From positions 11,522,701-11,586,700 of the forward strand of contig OW203732.1 in assembly GCA_934045075.1 (NCBI GenBank): 64,000 bases of DNA, in the 5' to 3' direction. Shown here in pieces: positions 10,701 through 19,700 of the stretch. This DNA comes from Yponomeuta sedellus (taxonomy: Eukaryota; Arthropoda; Insecta; Lepidoptera; Yponomeutidae). Position 1 is the stretch's first letter. Every line of letters begins with the position of its first letter. The translations under genes and the position numbers were made by a program. The notes under the pieces are model-generated. The model was not told the origin of the DNA and ran no database searches. It worked only from the letters and a program-made list of their open reading frames with translations.

Positions 10701-13700
10701 TTACTTACAGTCCATTTCTTTAGGTACTTAAAAATATAAACAAACTTGATACGTCTTTTTATCGAAATACACACTTTTCAAATCAAAATCTTTTACACTC
10801 TACCAATTTAAGCTGAAATTTAATGTTACATCATGAAATTCAAGTAAAATGTAAATATTTTATTTATAAAGTGTATATTTCAAAAAAAAGACTACATAAT
10901 CATGATTATTTACATTTATTGTATTTGTTTTGTATTTGTTGTTTTTCCAGTGTACAATAAAGAATATTCTTATCTTATCTTATTTAATTACCTCAATAAA
11001 TGGACTATATGTCGCATCGTTTTCTCTGTTTCAAAAGATGAAACTAATTTCATTTTTGTATTTGACCGTCTTAAGGAAATAGTAAATTTTCTGCTGTTTT
11101 GATATTTATAATGTTTTGAGTTTATTTTCAAATGCAGCTTTCACTAGTCTTTCGCCAGTCTCACTTCTGTTATTCCCGTAACAGTAAGGACTTATCCTTC
11201 CTTTCCCTTTTCTCTGAGTCCAATTTGTGCGTTAAGATCTCCCAGTACTATGAAAAAGTTGTGCACTGATATATACCAACTATTTCTTCCATGTGATTTC
11301 TTCTTTTTAGTAAGGATTCAACTCCATGAGATCCTGCTGGCTCAACTTTATAGTAAAACAGTAAATTATGAAATGTCCAACTCTTCTGACTTCACTTAGG
11401 CCGATTACGTCCCATTTGACATTAATATAACCGTTTTTCCCCTGAAGGGTATAAAACGGATATTTAGGTTTCAGCCGAAGCTTGAACCACTTGAGATTAC
11501 GCACTCTCTGTAGCTCTATCTCTGTCTCTTTCTCACTCCTTGATCTGTGCCTGCATGCCTAATGACGTCATCAGTGCAGTGTCAGGTTTGACAACTTTCC
11601 GTGAAGCAGCGCGCAGCGGCCATTTTGGACTCAGTACCCCAAATCAAGCCGGCAAGGCCCTGAAGGGGTGGTTCAAGCTTCGGCTGAAACATAAATATCC
11701 GTTTTATACCCTTCAGGGGAAAAACGGTTATATTTAAGTGTTCGAGCCTTCAGCTTGAACCACTTGATGTGTTTTCTATCTGCCGGCGTGCTGTAAGTAG
11801 CGTACTGTGATTTATTTTATATTTATTTATTTAATTATTTCTTGTACAAATATAGTGGAAACACTATTTTATTTATTATTACCAATAAGTATATTTTGTG
11901 TAAACAAAAAATATATACTTGAAATTGTAATCAGTTTTAATTTTTAATCAACGTAAAGAATCCCGCACAATGAAATGAAAATGATAACAATGAAATGAAA
12001 ATAAGATAACAAAAGAACATAGTTATAATTTAGATTGCACTTATATAGGCGCGAATGAGTTAATCAACTTATTTTTAGGGTTACTTTTCGGACTTGTAAC
12101 CTCTTTGAATTAATGCTTCAAAACTGTAGACGCTGAACGCCAGTTCCCTCTGGATAGTATATTTTCAATTTCCTGACAGTTTAGCCAACAATCTGTTGCG
12201 ACAGCACTTCTAAAGCTGCCTGCAGAAGCAGAAATGCCTGCTTCCTTGAACAAGCTTCTCATCCAACCTGATATTATCGTTCTGGAAGCTGCCTTTACAC
12301 GACCTCTAGTTTTTATAAAAAGACTTGTAGTTTTATTTGCTCTACGATCTTCCGAAGTTGCAATTTGTTTCTTAATCCATAGAGGTAGGTTTAGTTTATC
12401 CGATATTGTAGTGTCGGAGGATAATAGCCACCCTGACTGTCTAAATGTTGATGAATCAGTTTTTGAGCCATATTCGGGCCAGAGAATGATGTTATGTCCT
12501 GCGTATTCAATATATCCAGTTTCTAATTTCAGGAGAGACAAGTCATGGATTCGTCTACCTGACGCTATTAACAGTAACGCTGCCGTTTGTCTTGACACTG
12601 AAAAAAGACTATCATCCATATTATAAGCCTCTAAAAATTGTATAAAATCGGTCATCTTCCACGTCAAAGGTTTCTTTGTTGGGGGTCGTTTAACAAAAAT
12701 ACCCTTTAATAAATGTTTTACTACGGGGTGTGAACCCAAAAGGCTTCCATGTGTTGGGTTTGCAAAGGTTGTAACCACCGATTTGTGTAGCAATATAGTA
12801 CGAGGAGCTAGTTTCAGCTGTATATGTAAATAACAAAGGTATTTAGCCAATTCTGATGCTTGTGGATTATCCACTGGGACACTATTAGCAGATGCCCATC
12901 TTTTCCACGCGGGCTTATAAGTTTTCATGGTTGTCGTCCTCCAAAAGGCCTCTAATATGCCTACTTCAGCATCAGTCCAATTCTTCACGTGACAGGCCCA
13001 GCCTGTACCATCCAGACCGCTAATTTTAATTGATCTACTGCTGGTGGTGCCTGGTTTGTTCGGAGATCGGTCAGATGTATCCGTAGATTTGGAATTAGAA
13101 GTGGAGGGCGCAATGCTCTCTTCACCAGCTCCGTCGTCCAGTGCGGTCGTTCCCACATGGGTGCCACAATCAGGTAAGTTCCCTTCGACTCCTTGAGGTG
13201 ATGAAGTACTCGCGGGATCAATGACGGCGGGGGAAAGCCCAGCCCAACTTGTACTGCCACATTTTGCTGAAATCATCTGTGTACTGGCTTCTAGATCGTT
13301 CGCTTCTTCGCTCACATATACTGGCAGGCAGGACTGCTGACCTCGACGTTGCAAATAGGTCTATCTCTGGGTAACCCAACTTCGTGAAAATCATTGTTAA
13401 GATTTCGCGGCTCAGCGTACATTCGGGTAAACTCTTTGTTCGCGATAGTCCATCCGCAATCCCGTTGTAGATCCCTGGTAAGTAACGAGCTGTTATGTGG
13501 CATTTTATATCCTGACAAAGGGTTAAAATAAGTCTTGTTATTTCTAGGAGCTTCAGTGACTTCGTTTCTCCCTGTTTGGTTATATAGGCTACAGCCGTGC
13601 GATTCAGACATGATTGGACCATCAATGTCTGTCCTTGCAGCTGCTTTTTTAGACGTTTTAGAACTTCCTACGCCGCTGTATCCTTATCGGACGCTATATC

Positions 13701-16700
13701 CTACGTCCAGAGTTCTTTGTAATTGCTGTGCCAATGACGTTGTTTTTCTGCCCAGGATCCCCAAAGCTTCTGACCATTTACTGTGGCTCCCCAGCCGCTG
13801 TCTGCCGCATCTGTGGTTATGAAGACGGTTGCTGCACTGTAATGAATGTTTGTACTTTTGAAAGCATTCTTTACCCACCAAGACATTTCTGCAGCAGCTT
13901 GGATTGCTATAGGCACTCTGGCGTGCGGATTGTTTTTTAAAAGTGACTTTTCTGCTCTTCGAAGATTTCTGCAATGAAGGCGACCCAGAGGTACTACAAA
14001 AGCTGCGAAATTTAATTTTCCTAGTAACACTTTCGCTTCGTGCCAACTCCAGAATCCTTTTCTCAAGATGATTTTGATATCGTCCTGCAGGGATATAACT
14101 TTCCTTTGTGATAAGTATTTTAGGTTTTTCTCCGTATTCCAGACTATCCCTAAGTATTCTAGTCGTGTTACCGGATTTGTTGACGATTTTTGGTGGTTTA
14201 TAGTCCATCCGAGTTTTTTCAATTGGTGTTCTATGTGCATTTTCTGTTTTTGCAACGTTTGGGGGCATTGATGTATTATCAAGAAATCGTCGAGATATAC
14301 CACTATGTTGATACCTTGTTGACGAAAGTAGTGTGCTAATCCGTTGGTGATTTTCGCGAAAATTGAAGGCGCACTTGCTAACCCAAAGGGTAGACACGTC
14401 ATCTGATATATTTTTCCCCCATATGCAAGGGAAAGGAAAAGACGATGACCTCTTCGTATAGGCACGTGGTAATACGCCTGTGAAATGTCTATTTTTATCA
14501 TGAAAGCCTTCCTTCCTAGAATGGACCGTATTTTTTTATGATTCAAAAGATGAAACTTTTGTGCAGCTAGGAAACTTTTGAACCTCTTGAGATTGAAAAT
14601 GGCGCGATTTGACCCGTCTGGTTTCTTGCGAAGAAACATTGTGGAGAGGAATCCCCTCTTTCGGTTGCATTCTTGAATTGCGCCTGATGACAACATTTTC
14701 CGTATTTCTTGCGTCATTTGATCTGATTCCTTTGTTTGATATTTCTTTATTGTATCTGGATTGAAAGCTACAATCATTGGTTTTGAATTGAATGGAATTC
14801 TGTATCCTTGTGTTAGAATTTGTAATATTATTTCGGGAGCACCTATTCGTTTCCATTCCTTTGCGTAAAATTTTAGCTGTCCCGCTTTGAAAGTCGGTGT
14901 CTGTGAGTAATTTTCGATTTGGGGGGTTCCACTTCTTTTGGTTGGTGTTTTTTGTTTTACCACTGTTGAATTTTCTAGTTGGTGGGACCCAATTTGTTTC
15001 ATTGTGACGTGGTCTTGCTCGGTTCGTGTTTGTGCTCTGATAGGTGGAGCGATAGTCTCCTTTTCTCTCGTGTCTTTTTGTCTCCCCCCCCCCCCCGTTT
15101 TCTTGTACTTGACAGGAAAAAAACTTTTGTGTGCCTCCTTGTTGTTTAATAGCTTCCGATAGCTTTTCACCATCAAACAGATGATATTCTGTAGGAGGGA
15201 TGTCTTGCAATAGACCGGCGAGCACTTTGTTATTTGGCTTGTAAGTGCTTCTCATTTTTAACACCTCGCTCCTACGTCCGCACACATATTGAAGGAGATC
15301 ATCGAAATTTTTGCGAAACTTCGAGTCCATGGCTAGAAAGTCATAGCCCACTTTCTGGCGAATACTATTGGGTAATTTGTCGCAGACATCTTTGAAAAGG
15401 ACATTGTCCATTTTGGGCCAAACGTGGACAGAATGTAAGAGAAAAATCGAAATAACCCCTGATTATAATTAATTTCAAAACGAATATTTTTGCTTATCTC
15501 GTTGTATCAATCGACATTTTAAACAGTTACAAACTAATAAGAATTTTATCTCAAATCCAGTCTTTATTTTGTCAACCAGCCTTGATTTTTATTTCAGTGT
15601 TGCAATTTAAGGAATACAAATTGCACAGAAAACAATTTCGAGTTTCTAATGCATCGCGTTTTACTATTATTTGGGTAAAAAATAATGCACACTAATGCAA
15701 CGGCATTAGAATACTTGCTAGATATGTCGTATTCAATTATTGGTGTGATAAAATGATTAAAAGAAATAATCTCGATTTGAGGGTAAACTATTTATTTATG
15801 GCAACACTATAAAAAAAAAAAGTTGTTTAAATTGTCATTGTCACCGGCTAAAAAAACAAAACGGTTCATTCATTCTATGTTTTTGCTGTTTCTTTGCTTC
15901 TCGTGAATATTGTTTGTTTTATTACTACTTTGGCTTGTTAAAAATGGATCCCGATTGTTCGTTTATTGATGACCCCGGCTCAACTACGGATTTTGCACCG
16001 GACTTACTTTGTGGTAGGCAATTAAAGCTAGCAAATCATAGGACACCTTGCAGCAAAAAACTCACAATGCAGGTATATTGATGCAAATTTATTACTGTAA
16101 TAGGGTTCTTACTAACTCATACTACAAAACCTACTACTTAGTTTTAATTCAATTGACTGTTTGACACGTTTGGCCAAATTGCCCATACAAAGTGGACAAT
16201 GTCCTTTGCGTTGCTGTAAGAGGCCATTTGTAATAGCACCTAAGGTATGGTCAAATTTTTCCAGGATAGCTGTCGATGACCAGTTAGGTGTGACATTGGC
16301 CAATATCTTATTGGTTTTCAGGGAGCAAAACGCTGGGGATGCTTGAAATGGCTTTTGCACTTCAGAATATCTAATGTTTCCCCAACTCTGCGTTCCAAAT
16401 CTTTGGCACTCTATTCCTTGTTTCGGCTTTTGAGAGTTTGCCTTCTTTTTCAATTGTATTCGGTTCGAAGTCGTAGTTTTCGTAATTACTCTCTATTTCA
16501 TAATTTTCCTGAGACTGTTTCAAGAGGTCTAACTGTTGCTGCATTTCTGCTATTTTAGTGCTGAGGTCTCTTTCACTGTTTACCGACGCGGAACCGTCTT
16601 GTCTGTCTTCAGTTTGTGAGATTCTGCTGTTTTGCTCTGGTTCAACTTCTACGTCGTCGGTACTATCAGGTAATGAGTCGAAAGACGCATTTAAAGCACC

Positions 16701-19700
16701 ATCGTCAGTGGCTGAATTGTTTTCCAAGTTTGATTTGCCTTGTGTGAACTGTTCACCTAAGGTCTTGACATTTTGGTTGGTGTCTACCGATACTTGGATA
16801 AGTTTGTCAAACATTTCCATTTGTTGCTGGAGTACTGCTGCCAAAAGATGGTCTGAACTTCCTTGTTCGACATGGGATGTGTTTCGCCGTTTATGGCGGT
16901 GTTCACTGGTATGCTCGGGTGAAAGACTTCTTTTTCTTGAATTTCTTGGTTGCGATCTGGGTGATTCAGTTTTGTGAGATGATGTCTTATCTTTTTCATT
17001 TGAACAACTAACCTTTGTTCTGATAGGCGTTATCTGTGATTTTAGCTTCGTCACGACATTTATGAATTTATCGTAACAGCTCTTCCTAAGTCCCATGTAC
17101 AGAGCTTTCTCCTTATTTGTCTGAAGGATCTTTCTGGAAGCGTGGGGATCTCAAAGGCCTTAGCTAAATATTCATTTGGTATTGCGAACCTTAGCTTGGC
17201 TTCGACAGTCGTCTGAATTTCTTCTCCAAATAAGTCAGTGAAAGTGTAGTTGGCAATTTCCCACAATCGCCAATCATCCGGAAAGTTTTCTTCGATGAAA
17301 TCGACCAGGCCATTCCACGCTGTAGCATCCACATCTGGAGGCGGATTGAATGCAATTTCGCCGAGGGTTTTAATTCCTCCTGACATTTTTCTGTGTTCTT
17401 CCACTGAAATGGAAAAAAGAAACGCTTAATCATTTATGGAAAATTTGCGCACTAACTTTCATAACGCATATAGTGTAGCCTCAACGACGTCGCACTAAAA
17501 TGAGGCGACGATGTCGTACCGGTTTATGCGACGGCGGCGTATCAAGTCGAGGCGTACGCGCCGCATCGATTCATGCGACGACGTAAAAACTGAGGGTACA
17601 ATGCCGCATCAGTCTATGCAACAACCATGGCGCATCAACTTGATACGACAGTGGCGTATCGAGCACGTTGTTTGATGCGACAAGCGTGCTGACAAGGTTT
17701 ATTTCTGTGCCCCAAATTGCACTCTCGTCGCTGGGCCTAGGGCGCCGAGCGGAAACCTTGTTGGTAGGTATATTACAATCCTACACAATACTAACCTGTA
17801 GATCATACGACGTCGTATTGGAATTTTCTTTCCGAGACGAGACGTGTTGTCCACTTGAGAGTTATAATATAAGCGTACTGAGTCCAAAATGGCCGCCGCG
17901 CGCTGCTTCACGGAAAGTTGTCAAACCTGACACTGCACTGATGACGTCATTAGGCATGCAGGCACAAATCAAGGAGTGAGAAAGCGACAGAGATAGAGCT
18001 ACAGAGAGTGCGTAATCTCAAGTGGTTCAAGCTTAGGGCTCGAACACCTAAATGAAGGAGTTGGTCAATGGTATCAGCGAATGTTCTATTCTCAGTGTTA
18101 CTTGTTTAGAGTGACTACAAAGATATTTTTATTATCATGATTATGTGTCTTGCCCCCTTGCGATGAAGAACATTTATCTATCAGAAATCAATGAAAGATT
18201 TTTTAACAGTTTTTCATGTAGAATTTATGTTTTAAGAGTAGGTATGTTATTATTATTACTTAGCTAATTAATTACTCTGGTTCTATTTTATTTATTAAAA
18301 GTGATTATAAAAGCGAAAGTTTAAAATACACTCTTATTTTTACTTTAAAAACAAAATAGAACACATTTTTATCAATCACTAAAAAGTGGTGCCACATGGG
18401 CTTTGTGTTGCGTTAGCGCTGCGTCGACGGAGCGGTGACGCCCCGTCGTTCTACATAATTATGAATCAACGACATGCCATTCGATGCTTCCATATGACTG
18501 ACGCCGACGCAACACACAAGAGGTGGGAAAGGAGTTGCGCTAAAACCACGGAGTGGCAGCGCGTAAAGATAATATTTCTTCTGTCTTTATTCACAGGAGA
18601 AATCAATGGCAATGCATTGCCACCATCCTCCAGAGTGTCGGCTATAAACTTAGTTGGTGATCTTCTCAGGAAAGTTGGGGTGAGTAAAACTGTCATTACT
18701 TTAGCAAAGTTGGTCGCTGTCGTTATGTTTGCACTTATCACTGTAGAGTATATTAGTTTATGACTATATAATTAGTATTTACTCTTAGAGGTGTTGTTTT
18801 AATTGTTGTAAAAAAATATCATTTGTTGCGTTCTTGTTTGGACAATAAAGTGTTTTATTTCATAATCAAATTATAGTCATGCAAAGCAGTAACAAGTATG
18901 GATGATTCGATATTCTATGCTAAATAAGGTCTAAATACAGAAATTATGTGAATTCAGTGCCATAGGGGATGTCCATTAATTGAGGTACTTTAAATATTTA
19001 GACCCTCCATTGCCCAGTGGAGGAATAATCCATTCCACCTCGTGAGATTTCCCGAATGATATAAGGCAATAACAGGAAAAAAATATTACAAAGTTACAAG
19101 CATCGCAACGGTTTATGAGCGGTGACCTTGAATGCGCAGAATTCACTTTTTTTGGTCTCTTTGGCTGGGGGTCTGAGGCGCGACGCGGGGAGGTAGCGCG
19201 CCAACGCATTCTATTGGTTAGTTTAGTCGCTTCCCGGTCCCGCGCCTCGTTCACACGTCTCGCGTCCCAGAAGTACAGTTGCGCACACAAACTTTTTGAC
19301 GATTATTTGTTTTGTAGATTTTTCTGTTGGTTGTTTTCTGTTCGTTTTTGTTGTTTATAATTGACATTAACTATATACACAGCTAGATCTTCAGAGTAAA
19401 ACTTATGCTCTTAACGTAAAATATGTAGGCACAGCGACTATTTTAAGTTTGAAATCTTTGAAGCCCATTTTCTCATTTCTAACAAAGTGTCGGTTGATCT
19501 GTTCTTACATAACGTAGTCCATTTTATACATAGAAAAACCCAAACTCAATACGTAAACACTTGAAAATAGATAACAAATGTTTGTCATGTGTGAGAATAC
19601 GACCTTCAGCTTAGCAAGCAGAATTACTACCATTGAGCTTTCGGGTCATAATATTACATTTAAATCGCAAAATTGACTAAGAAACCTTTGCAGTAGGCCT

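Larger units (their letters stand above)
11424..18053 (-). mobile_element. DIRS1-type tyrosine-recombinase retrotransposon, 6.63 kb, inactivated
   Basis: DIRS elements move as circular DNA joined by a tyrosine recombinase and leave no target duplication. Three things identify this one. First, 159-bp inverted terminal repeats at 11479-11637 and 17875-18033. Second, an internal complementary region at 11670-11767 that matches in inverse both outer termini. Third, the minus-strand order gag, RT-RNase H, methyltransferase-like region, tyrosine recombinase. The joined termini in the complementary region overlap by AAT, which fixes the ends at AAT 11424-11426 and AAT 18051-18053. Several frameshifts, a stop at the catalytic tyrosine and a probable insertion in gag show it is dead. 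It occupies nudE intron 5 in antisense orientation. Confidence 0.88.

Noticed and set aside
12234..12626. 130-codon plus-strand frame over the DIRS recombinase
   Set aside because: Antisense shadow of the recombinase reading frame.
15084..15096. Programmed frameshift at the DIRS poly-G run
   Set aside because: Gag and pol simply overlap in different frames here. The homopolymer length may be unreliable and cannot be interpreted alone.
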